The notes: generated from the letters alone by a model not told the origin. 37,255 bases of DNA from Methylobacterium sp. GXS13 (GCF_001455965.1 NZ_LKKO01000054.1:1-37255); one strand, 5' to 3'; shown: positions 24,741 through 33,508, counted from the stretch's first letter. Made by a program: numbers and translations.

Positions 24741-25646
24741 GTGCTAAGCGTCAAGGAGACGGATCGGCCCGACTGGGCAGTCGAGGGCCGGGATTGGCCG
24801 CACCGGGCGGCGAGCCGCTTCGTGGAGGCGGCGGGCCTGCGCTGGCATGTCCAGGAGTTCGGCCGTCCCGAAGCGCCGGTGCTGCTGTTGCTCCACGGGA
24901 CCGGCGCCGCCACCCATTCCTGGCGCGGCCTGGCGCCGCTCCTGGCCCAAGACTTCTTCGTGATCGCCCCGGACCTGCCGGGCCACGGCTTCACCGATCC
25001 CCTGCCGGATTCGGACCTGTCGCTGCCCGGCATGGCCCGGGCGGTGGCGGGCCTCGTCGCAGCGCTCGGGCGCGCGCCGGTCGTGGCGGCCGGTCACTCG
25101 GCCGGGGCGGCGGTGCTGGCGCGGATGTGCCTGGACGGCGCGATCGCCCCGCGGCTGCTGGCAGCCTTCAACGGCGCGCTGGCACCGCTGCCCGGGGCGG
25201 CGAGCCTCCTCTTCCCCGGCATGGCCCGGCTGCTGTTCCTCAACCCGTTCACCCCAAAAATCTTCGCCTGGACGGCGGATCGGTCGGCAGCCAAAAGACT
25301 GATCGAGGGCACCGGCTCGCGCCTCGATCCGCAGGGCGTCGATCTCTATCGGCGGCTGTTCGCCCGGGCGGGCCATGTCCGCGGGGCGCTCGGCATGATG
25401 GCCAACTGGGACCTCGCCGGGCTGCACCGGGCGTTGCCGGAGTTGACGACCCGGACCCTGCTGATCGTCGGCGGCGACGACCGGGCGATCCTGCCGGATA
25501 CCGCCTTCACCCTGCGCGACCGCCTGCCCGACGCCCGCGTCGCCCTGATCCGGGGGCTGGGCCATCTCGCCCACGAGGAGGCGCCCGAGCGTGTCGCCGA
25601 GGTGCTCCTCGAAGAGGCGCGGAGTCTCGGCATCCTCGGCGCCTGA
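24741..25646 (+). CDS. bchO: Mg chelatase-associated alpha/beta hydrolase BchO
   Basis: Alpha/beta-hydrolase-fold protein placed with Mg chelatase genes in purple bacteria; its exact reaction is not established. The 301-residue product has the oxyanion segment LLLHGTGAATHSW, the nucleophile elbow GHSAG (Ser of GxSxG), the acid near GGDDRAILPD and the catalytic His in LGHLAHEEAPERV. The GTG at 24741 is the likely start; there is no ATG near it. It lies 387 bases after bchD, a larger gap than elsewhere in the unit, so it may have its own promoter. It is the last PGC gene in the window. Confidence 0.92.
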   Translation: MLSVKETDRPDWAVEGRDWPHRAASRFVEAAGLRWHVQEFGRPEAPVLLLLHGTGAATHSWRGLAPLLAQDFFVIAPDLPGHGFTDPLPDSDLSLPGMARAVAGLVAALGRAPVVAAGHSAGAAVLARMCLDGAIAPRLLAAFNGALAPLPGAASLLFPGMARLLFLNPFTPKIFAWTADRSAAKRLIEGTGSRLDPQGVDLYRRLFARAGHVRGALGMMANWDLAGLHRALPELTTRTLLIVGGDDRAILPDTAFTLRDRLPDARVALIRGLGHLAHEEAPERVAEVLLEEARSLGILGA

Positions 25647-25652
25647 CCCGGC

Positions 25653-25675
25653 GGCCGGCGGGACTGGCGCCGGCC
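25653..25675 (+). terminator. Hairpin after bchO, candidate terminator
   Basis: A perfect 8-bp stem GGCCGGCG/CGCCGGCC around a 7-base loop, starting seven bases after the bchO stop. No T run follows, so intrinsic termination is uncertain. Its place at the end of the photosynthesis unit supports a transcript end. Confidence 0.4.
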
Positions 25676-25747
25676 TTGCCTGGGCCGTAGAGCCAACCGC
25701 AAGGTGCAGGGCCTGCGGCGCAGCCGAGACAAGGAGTGGGCGGGACG

Positions 25748-26530
25748 ATGGCGAGACCCGTGATCGGCGTCATCGGAAACGCCCGCCTGCTCGACAACCG
25801 GTTCTCGGCCCAGATCGTCGGCGAGAACAACCTCCGCGCGCTGGCCGAAGTGGCCGGAGCCCTGCCGCTGGTGTTCGCCGGCTGCCCCGGGATCACCGAT
25901 CTCGGCGACTTGCTCGACACGGTAGACGGCATCCTTCTCACCGGCGGGCGGGCCAACGTCCATCCGGCCCGATTCCGGACCGAGGCCGACCCGGCGCACG
26001 AACCCTACGACGAGGCCCGCGACGCGATGGCGCTTCCGCTGATCGAGGCCTGCATCGCCCGCGGCGTGCGGCTGTTCGGCATTTGCCGTGGCTTCCAGGA
26101 GATGAATGTCGCCTTCGGCGGCAGCCTGCACCCGGAGATCCGCAACCTGCCCGGCCGCCTCAACCACCGCATGCCACGGCTCGAGAATGGCGAGATCCAT
26201 CCGGATCTGGAGGTCGTGTTCGCCGACCGCCACGACGTACGCCTGACCCCGGGCGGCGCCTTCGCGCGGCTGCTCGGGCGCGAGACGATCCGGGTGAATT
26301 CCCTGCATGGCCAGGGCATCCAGGAGTTGGGCGCCCGCGTCATCGTTGAAGGTGTCGCAGAGGACGGCACGATCGAGGCGATCCGCATCCGGGACGCGGC
26401 GGGCTTCGCCCTGGGCGTGCAGTGGCACCCGGAACACGACGCCACGACGAACCCGATCAACCGCGCGCTGTTCGAGGCGTTCGGGGCCGCGGCGGCGCGG
26501 CAGCGGGCCGAGCCTGGCAGCCGGCGTTGA
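25748..26530 (+). CDS. Gamma-glutamyl-gamma-aminobutyrate hydrolase family protein
   Basis: Class I glutamine-amidotransferase-like hydrolase (peptidase C26, PuuD-like), a family that removes gamma-linked glutamate from small amines. From the ATG at 25748 it has 260 residues; a GTG four codons upstream overlaps the AAGGAG ribosome site and is less likely. The nucleophile Cys lies in LFGICRGFQEMNV, the His in GVQWHPEHD, and the oxyanion region is GILLTGGRANVHP. NSLHGQGI matches the family. It follows bchO by about 100 bases, beyond a hairpin, and is separated from the next gene by 292 bases, so it is probably its own unit. The substrate is unknown. Confidence 0.88.
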   Translation: MARPVIGVIGNARLLDNRFSAQIVGENNLRALAEVAGALPLVFAGCPGITDLGDLLDTVDGILLTGGRANVHPARFRTEADPAHEPYDEARDAMALPLIEACIARGVRLFGICRGFQEMNVAFGGSLHPEIRNLPGRLNHRMPRLENGEIHPDLEVVFADRHDVRLTPGGAFARLLGRETIRVNSLHGQGIQELGARVIVEGVAEDGTIEAIRIRDAAGFALGVQWHPEHDATTNPINRALFEAFGAAAARQRAEPGSRR

Positions 26531-26822
26531 GCTGAGTCAGGCCGACAGTGTGCCCGGCGAAGTTACGGCATCGTCGCCGCAGCATTCGCATGGGCGCAGG
26601 CCGAGTCTTGGCCACCTTAATCTATGTTTGGACGGCCCCCGAACATTGCAGCATGTCTTCCGAACACCCCGCCGATTCTGTCTGAACCGGAGAAAGATTC
26701 ACCTTCTCCCCGGACGACCTGTCGCAGGTGGGAACAGCGACCTCAAACCGGGGTTGCCCGAGTCCCGAACAGCGGTTGCCTCACCCAGGGCACACCTGCG
26801 CAGATTTTGAGCCACGGACCGC
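26531..26822 (+). other. Intergenic region before the YcgG-like gene
   Basis: No gene recognised. GC content is lower than in the flanking genes, with AT-rich patches such as CCTTAATCTATG near 26620, so a promoter for the two genes that follow is likely. I cannot identify the -35 and -10 with confidence. A short open frame starting at 26624 runs on through the next gene in a different frame and is not coding. Confidence 0.4.
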
Positions 26823-27581
26823 ATGCAGTTTCCTCGCGACGACCAAGAGCATCCCCGCGCCCAGGCCTTTCGCGACTTCATCCGGAATCCCCCGTTTCCC
26901 TGCGTCGGCGCCAAGTCGGCCCTATCGCGCGGGCGCATGAAGATCGTGGTGGCCCGGGACCTCACCTCGGGCTGGGACGACATGCGCATCTACCCGGCGC
27001 TGCTCGCCTTCGTGGCGCGCTACCGGGAGGCGCCCGATCTGTTCCAGAGCTTCGCGGTGGTGTTCGAGGGACCGGGCGACCTCTCGGAGGAGGCGTTCGA
27101 GCAGAACCTCTGGGCACGGGCGCAATCGCTTACCGACAAGGATGCCTGGCTCGGCCAGCCACACGACGCGCGCGTCGCGGACGACCCCGAGAACCCGCAC
27201 TTCTCGCTGAGCTTCGGCGGCGAGGCGTTCTTCGTGGTTGGGCTGCACCCGCATGCGAGCCGGCCGGCCCGGCAATTCTCCTCGCCGGTGCTGGTGTTCA
27301 ACCTGCACGCCCAGTTCGAGCGGCTGCGGGCCGAGGGTCGCTACGAGAAGCTGCGCGCCTCGATCCTGGAGCGCGACGAGGCCCTGGCCGGCAGCCTCAA
27401 CCCGATGCTGGCACGCCACGGCGAGACCTCCGAGGCCCGCCAGTACAGCGGCCGGGTGGTCGGCGACGAGTGGCGCTGCCCGATGCAGGGCCGGCCTGCG
27501 GCTCCGGCGACGACAACCACCGACGACTGGCATCCCCTGGCTTCGCCGCTCGATCCCATCTTCCCGACGAACGGCGCCTGA
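26823..27581 (+). CDS. YqcI/YcgG (GntA-type) haem-dependent N-hydroxylase homologue
   Basis: A 252-residue member of the YqcI/YcgG family. The one well-characterised type, GntA, is a haem enzyme that hydroxylates a guanidino-bearing substrate in guanitoxin synthesis. Family features are the N-terminal NPPFPCVGAKSAL with a conserved Cys, the central HFSLSFGGEAFFVVGLHPHASRPARQF with candidate haem-ligand His residues, and a C-terminal SGRVVGDEWRCPM. It appears soluble. The ribosome site is weak (CGGA). A DUF1989 gene starts 66 bases after its stop, and a hairpin follows that gene, so the two probably form an operon. The substrate here is unknown; a guanidino or amine compound is inferred from the family only. 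Confidence 0.8.
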   Translation: MQFPRDDQEHPRAQAFRDFIRNPPFPCVGAKSALSRGRMKIVVARDLTSGWDDMRIYPALLAFVARYREAPDLFQSFAVVFEGPGDLSEEAFEQNLWARAQSLTDKDAWLGQPHDARVADDPENPHFSLSFGGEAFFVVGLHPHASRPARQFSSPVLVFNLHAQFERLRAEGRYEKLRASILERDEALAGSLNPMLARHGETSEARQYSGRVVGDEWRCPMQGRPAAPATTTTDDWHPLASPLDPIFPTNGA

Positions 27582-27647
27582 GACGTCGCTGGATCGCGGC
27601 GGCCTTTGCCGCGTTTCCGGCCGGATTGAAGCGGAAGCGGAGACATC

Positions 27648-28244
27648 ATGGATCGGGCGGACGTGCAGCAGATCGAGCCGCGCTCAGGCGTCGCCTTCAC
27701 CCTCGACCGGGGACAGCGGCTCACGGTGATCGACCCGCGCGGGGAGCAGGTGGCCGACCTCGTCGCCTACAACCGCCACGACACCGGCGAGGTGATCTCG
27801 TCGGGGCGGACCCTCGATTATGCCAGCCGGATCTACCTGACCACCGGCGATCCGCTCTATTCCAACCGCTCCAACGTATTGCTGCGCATCGTCGAGGACA
27901 CGGTCGGACGCCACGATTTCCTTCTGACGCCGTGCTCGGCCGACACGTTCAGGATCATCTACGGCGACACGGACCCGCATCGCGGCTGCTTCGGCAACCT
28001 GGCGGCGGCTCTCGCGCCCTACGGCATCGCGCCGGACGCGATCCCGGTTGCGTTCAACTGCTTCATGAACGTGCCGATCGACGGCACCACCGGGGCGCTC
28101 ACCGTCGCGCCGCCGTTGAGCCGGGCCGGCGACCGGATCGTGTTCACCGCCGAGACCGACCTGATCATCGGTCTGACCGCCTGCTCGGCGCTGCAATCGA
28201 ACAACGGCAGCTTCAAACCGATCCACTATCAAATCGACGGCTAG
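27648..28244 (+). CDS. DUF1989 (urea carboxylase-associated) family protein
   Basis: A 198-residue protein of the DUF1989 family, whose members lie beside urea/guanidine carboxylase and allophanate hydrolase genes; the biochemical role is unclear. Seen are DPRGEQVADLVAYN near the N-terminus, SSGRTLDYASRIYLTTGDPLYS, the Cys/Asp-containing LTPCSADTF, GCFGNLAAAL and NCFMNVPID, with several conserved Cys that could bind a metal. GCGGAGAC provides a good ribosome site before the ATG. It follows the YcgG-like gene closely. No carboxylase gene is in the window, so the usual partner is replaced here by an N-hydroxylase homologue. Confidence 0.85.
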   Translation: MDRADVQQIEPRSGVAFTLDRGQRLTVIDPRGEQVADLVAYNRHDTGEVISSGRTLDYASRIYLTTGDPLYSNRSNVLLRIVEDTVGRHDFLLTPCSADTFRIIYGDTDPHRGCFGNLAAALAPYGIAPDAIPVAFNCFMNVPIDGTTGALTVAPPLSRAGDRIVFTAETDLIIGLTACSALQSNNGSFKPIHYQIDG

Positions 28245-28255
28245 CGCGTGGAACA

Positions 28256-28291
28256 TCGCCGGCGGCCCCGGCGATACAGAACCGTTTTTTG
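28256..28291 (+). terminator. Hairpin with T run after the DUF1989 gene
   Basis: A perfect 8-bp stem ATCGCCGG/CCGGCGAT around a 5-base loop (28256-28276), then nine bases and six T (28286-28291). The T run is further from the stem than in a standard intrinsic terminator, but position 12 bases after a stop codon supports the call. Confidence 0.5.
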
Positions 28292-28545
28292 TGCTCTTCG
28301 CTGCCACATCTTGAAACGACATTGCTTCTAAAGGAACCGACTGTCGAACTGACATCGGAAGATACAAATAGGCCGGTTCACGACGAAATTCTGTCGCTGC
28401 CGAACGGCGTGTAGTTTGTGTTTACCAATCTTGTGTCTAACCTTCGCCGCGGAACAGCGCTGGGGGTACGAGTCGCTGCGTATGGCGGCGCCTCCGGTGC
28501 TGAGAGCTCCCGACGGCCTTCGGCCGTCCCGTTCCCGGTGCCCCG
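28292..28545 (+). promoter_or_regulatory. Leader region of the chemoreceptor gene with a GC hairpin
   Basis: No gene seen. The region is relatively AT-rich from about 28310 to 28440 and probably holds the promoter of the downstream receptor gene; the elements cannot be assigned. A perfect hairpin GACGGCC-ttc-GGCCGTC lies at 28512-28528, ending 17 bases before the ATG, close enough to affect ribosome access. No clear Shine-Dalgarno precedes the ATG. Confidence 0.4.
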
Positions 28546-30285
28546 ATGACACGCTCGCAGACCAATCGCTCGCCTGAGGGCAACCCTGCGTCTCGGTGGC
28601 GTCTCGCGAACATCAGGCTGCGCCACAAGCTGGCGGCCGTGATGGCGCTGGTGCTCGCGGCCGTCGGCGTCCTCAGCGGCCTGAACTACGTCGAAACCCG
28701 CTCCTCGGCGCTCGAAGATCGCGCGCTGATGACCACGAATCTCGGCGACGTCGCGCAGAGCCTGCTCGGCCATTACGCGGCGCTGGCCTCCGCCGGCCGG
28801 ATGCCCCTCGATCAGGCCCAGAAGGCCGCCCTCGAAGCCGTCAGCGCGCTGCGCTTCGGCAAGGCCGATTACTTCTTCGTCCTCGACACGGAGGGACGGC
28901 TGATCGCCAACGCGTTCAACGCCAAGAATGTCGGCAAGGTGGTTCTGGATCAGACCGACATGCCGGGCGGTAAGCGCTACTTCGCCGAGATGGTCGAGGT
29001 GGCCAAGCGCGACGGCTCCGGCTTCGTCGATTACATGAAGCCACGCGCGGGCGGGACCGAGCCGGTCGAGAAGGTCGCGAGCGTGCAGCTCTTCAAACCC
29101 TGGGGCTGGATCCTGGCGGCCGGCCTCTACCGGGACGATGTCCACGCGGCCGTACGCCATCGCGCCATCACCAACGCCCTCTGGTCCGCGGGCCTCGTGC
29201 TCCCGGTGCTGGCCCTGCTCCTGTTCATCGGCGACGGCCTGTCACGGCCGATCGTCCGCCTGACCGCGGCGATGCGGGCGCTCGCCGGCGGCGACCTCGC
29301 GGCGCCGGTGGCGGATCAGCAGCGCGGCGACGAGGTCGGCGCGATGGCGCGGGCGGTGCAGGTGTTCAAGGAGGCGCTGGTCGCCAAGCGGGAGGCCGAG
29401 GCGGCCGCCGCCGTCGAGAACGCCGCCAAGATGCGCCGGGCCCAGGCCCTCGATGCACTGACCACCCGGTTCGACGCGCATGTCGGCGCGCTGACGCAGA
29501 GCCTGTCCTCGGCCGCCGTGGAGATGGAAGCCACCGCCCGGGAGATGACGCGCACCGCCGCGCGGACCACGGACCAGTCCGGGCGGGTCGCCGCCGCCTC
29601 CGAGCAGACATCGAGCAACGTCCAGACCGTGGCCGCCGCCAGCGAGGAGATGTCCGCCTCGATCCAGGAGATCGCGTCCCGTGTCGCCCAATCCTCGACG
29701 ATGGCCGACCAGGCGAGCGTGGACGCGGCCCGCACGAACGCGCTGATGCAGGTTCTCTCCCGGGGCACGGACCAGATCAGCGAGGTGATGGGCCTGATCG
29801 CCGGCATCGCCGGGCAGACCAACCTGCTGGCGCTGAACGCCACCATCGAGGCCGCCCGCGCCGGTGAGGCCGGCCGGGGGTTCGCCGTGGTCGCCGGGGA
29901 AGTGAAGGCCCTGGCCGCCCAGACCGCCAAGGCCACCGACACGATCGCCGGCCAGATCGCCGCGATCCAGAGCGAGACCCGGCACGCCGTGGAGTCCATC
30001 CAGACGATCGGCGGCACGATCGACACGATGCGCACGGTGGCCCTGAGCGTGGCCGCGGCCATGGAGGAGCAGGGCGCGGCGACGAGCGAGATCGTCCGGA
30101 ACGTCTCCCAGGCCGCGCAGGGCACGCAGGCCGTCAGCGCGGATATCGCCGAGGTGCTTCATGCCGCCGGAGAAACCGGCGCGGCCGCCGGTCAGGTGCT
30201 GAGCGCGGCCCAGGATCTGGCGCGCTACGCCTCGGGGCTCGGCCAGGAAGTGACCACGTTCCTGGCGGCGGTCAAAGCGGCCTGA
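28546..30285 (+). CDS. Methyl-accepting chemotaxis protein with single Cache domain
   Basis: Inner-membrane chemoreceptor of 579 residues. TM1 is at about 29-49 and TM2 at about 211-231. Between them lies an sCache_2-type periplasmic domain (GKADYFFVLDTEGRLIAN ... WGWILAAGLYRDDV). A HAMP domain follows (PIVRLTAAMRALAGGDL), then a long coiled-coil signalling domain with the conserved tip GIAGQTNLLALNATIEAARAG and FAVVAGEVKALA. No C-terminal CheR-binding pentapeptide is seen. The ligand is unknown; related Cache domains often bind small carboxylates. It stands alone, convergent with the P450 operon, and has no chemotaxis neighbours. Confidence 0.95.
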   Translation: MTRSQTNRSPEGNPASRWRLANIRLRHKLAAVMALVLAAVGVLSGLNYVETRSSALEDRALMTTNLGDVAQSLLGHYAALASAGRMPLDQAQKAALEAVSALRFGKADYFFVLDTEGRLIANAFNAKNVGKVVLDQTDMPGGKRYFAEMVEVAKRDGSGFVDYMKPRAGGTEPVEKVASVQLFKPWGWILAAGLYRDDVHAAVRHRAITNALWSAGLVLPVLALLLFIGDGLSRPIVRLTAAMRALAGGDLAAPVADQQRGDEVGAMARAVQVFKEALVAKREAEAAAAVENAAKMRRAQALDALTTRFDAHVGALTQSLSSAAVEMEATAREMTRTAARTTDQSGRVAAASEQTSSNVQTVAAASEEMSASIQEIASRVAQSSTMADQASVDAARTNALMQVLSRGTDQISEVMGLIAGIAGQTNLLALNATIEAARAGEAGRGFAVVAGEVKALAAQTAKATDTIAGQIAAIQSETRHAVESIQTIGGTIDTMRTVALSVAAAMEEQGAATSEIVRNVSQAAQGTQAVSADIAEVLHAAGETGAAAGQVLSAAQDLARYASGLGQEVTTFLAAVKAA

Positions 30286-30346
30286 GGCAGCGGGGGGACG
30301 GAACGTCCACGACGTTCAGCGTCGCTCGGGTCCCGTCCTCGACACG

Positions 30347-31600
30347 TCAAACGATCCCGTCGATCGCCACCCGCAGGTGCTCGGGCCCGCGCAGGGCGGC
30401 GCCCGATCGGTAGGGCGGTGGGTCTTCGACCAACCGGGGGGCTTTGAGCCGCTTGGCGAGCGCCGTGAGCGCCGCCTCGGCCTCGAAGCGGGCCAGCGGG
30501 GCGCCGACGCAGTAATGCAGGCTGCCGCCGAAACCGAGATGCCGGCTGCGGGCGCGGTCGGGATCGAAGCGATCGGGATCCGGGAACACGGTGCCGTCGC
30601 GGTTGCCGGAGGCGAGCAACAGGACGAGGTCGGCGCCCTCGGGGATCGTCACGCCGGCGATGTCGATGGAAGACAGCGTCTTGCGGGTCCGGAACTGCAC
30701 CGGCGGCTCATAGCGCAGAAGCTCCTCGATCAGCCGAGGCGCGCGTTCGGGATCCTGGCGCAGGCGCTCCAGCTGGTCGGGGTGGCGCAGCAGCGTCAGC
30801 AGCCCGTTGGTGATCAGGTTCACGGTGGTCTCGTGGCCGGCCACCAGCATCAGGATCGAGGTGGCGATCAGGTCATAATCGCCCATCTTCACGCCCTCCG
30901 GCGTCGCCTCGTTGGCGAGGCCCGAGAGCATGTCGTCCTGCGGGTGCTTGCGCTTCTCCTTGATCAGCTCGGCCATGTAGCCGCCGATCGCGTCGAAGGT
31001 CCGGCTGTTCTCGTCGCGGATCTTGCGGTCGGACAGGCTGTCGGGCTCCAGGGCCGTGGCAAGTTGCGTCGCCCAGCCATGGAATTTCGGCTCGTCCTCC
31101 CGGGGCACGCCGAACAGCTCGCAGATCACCGTCACAGGCAGCGGGTAGGCGAGGTCGTCGACCGCGTCGATCTCCCGGGCGCCGCATTTCTCGTCGAGCA
31201 GGTCGGCCACCAGCCGTTCGGAGCGGGTCCGCATCGCCTGGATGCGCGCGCGCGAGAACTGATGCATCACGGAGGCCCGCAGGACATCGTGGTCGGGCGG
31301 ATCGCGGAAGATGAAGACCCGGTGCCGGTTCATCATCCAGTCCTTCAGCGGCTTGACGAGCAGGTCGGTGAGGGGATTGCCGGTGCGCGGCCGGTCTGCC
31401 GGGGGCAGGGTCTCGGAGCTGACCCGCGGATCCTGAAGCAGGCTCGCGATGGTGGCGTGGGTGGAGGCCACCCAGGTTCCGGACTCGGTCCCATCGTCCT
31501 GGCGCGAGACCGGATTCTCGCGCAGCTTCGCATAGACGGGGTAGGGATTCGCGCGGTTGGCGAAATCCTTGACCTGATTGAGGAGAGTGGCGTCGGGCAT
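30347..31600 (-). CDS. Cytochrome P450
   Basis: Bacterial class I P450 monooxygenase of 417 residues from the ATG at 31600; a TTG start at 31657 would add 19 poorly conserved residues. The heme motif is FGGSLHYCVGAPLAR with the axial Cys, the I-helix oxygen motif is LVAGHETTVN, the ExxR is EELLRYEPPVQFRTRKT, and HRVFIFRDPPDHDVLR is the typical C-helix region. It is the third gene of an operon after a [3Fe-4S]-type ferredoxin and an FAD reductase, which together form a complete electron chain. The subfamily and substrate cannot be told from sequence alone. No clear Shine-Dalgarno precedes 31600. Confidence 0.93.
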   Translation of the reverse strand: MPDATLLNQVKDFANRANPYPVYAKLRENPVSRQDDGTESGTWVASTHATIASLLQDPRVSSETLPPADRPRTGNPLTDLLVKPLKDWMMNRHRVFIFRDPPDHDVLRASVMHQFSRARIQAMRTRSERLVADLLDEKCGAREIDAVDDLAYPLPVTVICELFGVPREDEPKFHGWATQLATALEPDSLSDRKIRDENSRTFDAIGGYMAELIKEKRKHPQDDMLSGLANEATPEGVKMGDYDLIATSILMLVAGHETTVNLITNGLLTLLRHPDQLERLRQDPERAPRLIEELLRYEPPVQFRTRKTLSSIDIAGVTIPEGADLVLLLASGNRDGTVFPDPDRFDPDRARSRHLGFGGSLHYCVGAPLARFEAEAALTALAKRLKAPRLVEDPPPYRSGAALRGPEHLRVAIDGIV

Positions 31601-31705
31601 GCGGTGTCCGTGCTGCGCATCGTCCGGACGGGGAGCCGGTTCTCGGAGCGCTTCCAATCAAAACCCCGGCGCAGCATCCCGGATCCGGGCCGGGGCGCCA
31701 AGCCG

Positions 31706-32980
31706 TCAGGGAAAGCCCGGGGCGTGGATCGCGATTCCCTTCGCGGGCCGGTCGGCCGCGGCACCGCGCGGCGGGAACGGCGCCCCCGTGGCGACCATCT
31801 CGGCATGGGCCGGCAGCCAGCGGGCGGAATCGACCGATACCGCCGCGATGCAACGCCCCTCTCGGCCGTAGACGGCGATGAAGCGGCCCGAGGCGGGCTC
31901 GCCCTGGGTGAAGGCCAGGGCGTCCGCCCCCTCGGTCAGCCCGGCGGACTTGATCACGACGTCGCCCTGCGTCGACCAGAAGGTCGGCAGCGCCCCGTAG
32001 GGACCCTCGGGCTTCGCCCCGGCCAGCAGCCGCCCGGCATGGATCCCCTGCGCGACCGCTTGGCTCCAATGTTCCAGCGCCACCCGCCGGCCGCCGTAGA
32101 GGGGGTGGGGGAAGCGCGCGACGTCGCCGGCCGCGGCGATCCGCGGATCGGGTTGCCCGTCGGCGTCGAGGACGTAGCCCACGGCATCGCAATCGACGCC
32201 ACCCGGATCGGCCGACAGGCCTGCCCCGTCGAGCCATTCGGTGTTGCGGACGGCCCCGAGGGCAATCACCGCGACATCCGCGTCGATGCGGGTGCCGTCG
32301 GTCAGGTGGGCGCGCACGAACCGACCGCCCGCATCCTCCAGCCACTCAACCTCGCTGCCGCAGCGCAGATCGACACCCCGGCCGCCGTGGATCGCGCCGA
32401 TGAGCGCGCCGACCGTGCTGCCGAGCACGCGCGCCAGCGGCGTCGGACCGGGTTCGACCAGGGTCACCCGCAAGCCGAGGTGTCGGCACAAGCTGGCGAC
32501 CTCACAGCCGATGAAGCCGCCGCCGATCACCAGAACCCGTCGGGGTCGGGCGGCCAGGGCGGCCCGCAGGGCGGCGGCGTCGTCCCGCCCGCGGAGGGTG
32601 AAGACACCGTCGAGCCGCCCTTCGTGCGGGTTCGACCAGGGCCGGGCGCGGGTGCCGGCCGCGATGTGCAGACGGTCGTAGGACAGAGCCTCCCCGTCCG
32701 CGAGGTGGAGGGTCTGGGCGCCGCGGTCGAGACGCACGGCCGGGCTGCCGAGCCGCCAGTTCACATCCGCGCCGAGGCTGCTCGGCAGGGTGGTGGCATC
32801 CGCCTGGATCTCGCCGGTCAGGACGTGCTTCGACAGGGGCGGGCGGTCGTAGGGTCGGTAGGGCTCGGCACCGACGATGGTCACAGAGCCGGAGAACCCA
32901 CACGCGCGCATGGCCTCGGCGCCACGAAGCGCTGCGAGGCCAGCCCCGACCACCACGGCACGGTCCGAACTTGGTATCAT
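31706..32980 (-). CDS. FAD-dependent ferredoxin reductase
   Basis: Putidaredoxin-reductase-type flavoprotein of 424 residues that passes electrons from NAD(P)H to the adjacent ferredoxin. The N-terminal FAD fold is VVVGAGLAALRGAEAMR, with YRPYDRPPLSKHVLTG typical of this family. The second Rossmann motif VLVIGGGFIGCEVAS binds the nicotinamide nucleotide. IDADVAVIALGAVRN and the FAD-contacting AAAGDVARFPHPLYG follow. The start lies one base after the ferredoxin stop, so translation is probably coupled. The P450 gene follows after about 105 bases. Confidence 0.94.
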   Translation of the reverse strand: MIPSSDRAVVVGAGLAALRGAEAMRACGFSGSVTIVGAEPYRPYDRPPLSKHVLTGEIQADATTLPSSLGADVNWRLGSPAVRLDRGAQTLHLADGEALSYDRLHIAAGTRARPWSNPHEGRLDGVFTLRGRDDAAALRAALAARPRRVLVIGGGFIGCEVASLCRHLGLRVTLVEPGPTPLARVLGSTVGALIGAIHGGRGVDLRCGSEVEWLEDAGGRFVRAHLTDGTRIDADVAVIALGAVRNTEWLDGAGLSADPGGVDCDAVGYVLDADGQPDPRIAAAGDVARFPHPLYGGRRVALEHWSQAVAQGIHAGRLLAGAKPEGPYGALPTFWSTQGDVVIKSAGLTEGADALAFTQGEPASGRFIAVYGREGRCIAAVSVDSARWLPAHAEMVATGAPFPPRGAAADRPAKGIAIHAPGFP

Positions 32981-32981
32981 C

Positions 32982-33227
32982 TCAGGGGCCTCGCTCCGGA
33001 TCCTCGACCCGGATCGCCTGGACCGGGCAGGCGATGCGCGCGCGCTCGATGTCGGCGCGGTCCTGCACGCCCGGAGCCGGGTCGTAGATCAGGGCCTCGT
33101 GCCCCTCGATCCGGAAATGCCGCGGCGCCGCATAGCAGCACTGCGCATAGGCCTGGCAGAGGTTCAGATCGACGCTCACCCGCAAGCCAGGTGGTGGGCT
33201 GGAGGACGCATCGGCGAGGACGGACAT
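32982..33227 (-). CDS. P450-type ferredoxin with CxxYxxC cluster motif
   Basis: Small single-cluster ferredoxin of 81 residues from the ATG at 33227; an upstream TTG would add a Cys/Arg-rich stretch that looks non-coding. The cluster motif is CQAYAQC...ACPVQAI: Cys, two residues, Tyr, two residues, Cys, then a distant CP. The usual second Cys of a four-Cys motif is Tyr, the pattern of ferredoxins that serve P450s and typically hold a [3Fe-4S] cluster. It heads the ferredoxin-reductase-P450 operon. No clear ribosome site is visible, so the exact start is moderate confidence. Confidence 0.87.
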   Translation of the reverse strand: MSVLADASSSPPPGLRVSVDLNLCQAYAQCCYAAPRHFRIEGHEALIYDPAPGVQDRADIERARIACPVQAIRVEDPERGP

Positions 33228-33508
33228 GGCGGTGCAACCACGGCGAAGGCGGCGGGTTCCGCAAGGGGTGCAGCAACCGCCGTCGCAGGGCCTTCGAACC
33301 AATCCACTAGAGTATCGTGGCCGTGCGTGGGGATCCGCGGCCCCGCGGAAAAGTTGTCGGCGCGAATCCGCAACGATTCACTAATCTAAAAATGTCCTGG
33401 GGGATCACGGTCAAATTGGAGCGGTGGAATTCCCCTCCGGGACCGTTCCCTCTATTGTCGCGCTGCCCCGCGGACCGACCCGAAATCCCGCGATCTCAGG
33501 AGGGCACC

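Noticed and set aside
30310..30324. Bidirectional terminator between the chemoreceptor and P450 genes
   Set aside because: Only a 5-bp stem (CGACG/CGTCG) is present, with no T run on either side.
30377..33310. 977-codon open frame on the plus strand opposite the P450, reductase and ferredoxin genes
   Set aside because: It is Arg/Gly/Gln-rich without family motifs and is antisense to three genes with complete motif sets; long shadow frames are expected at this GC content.
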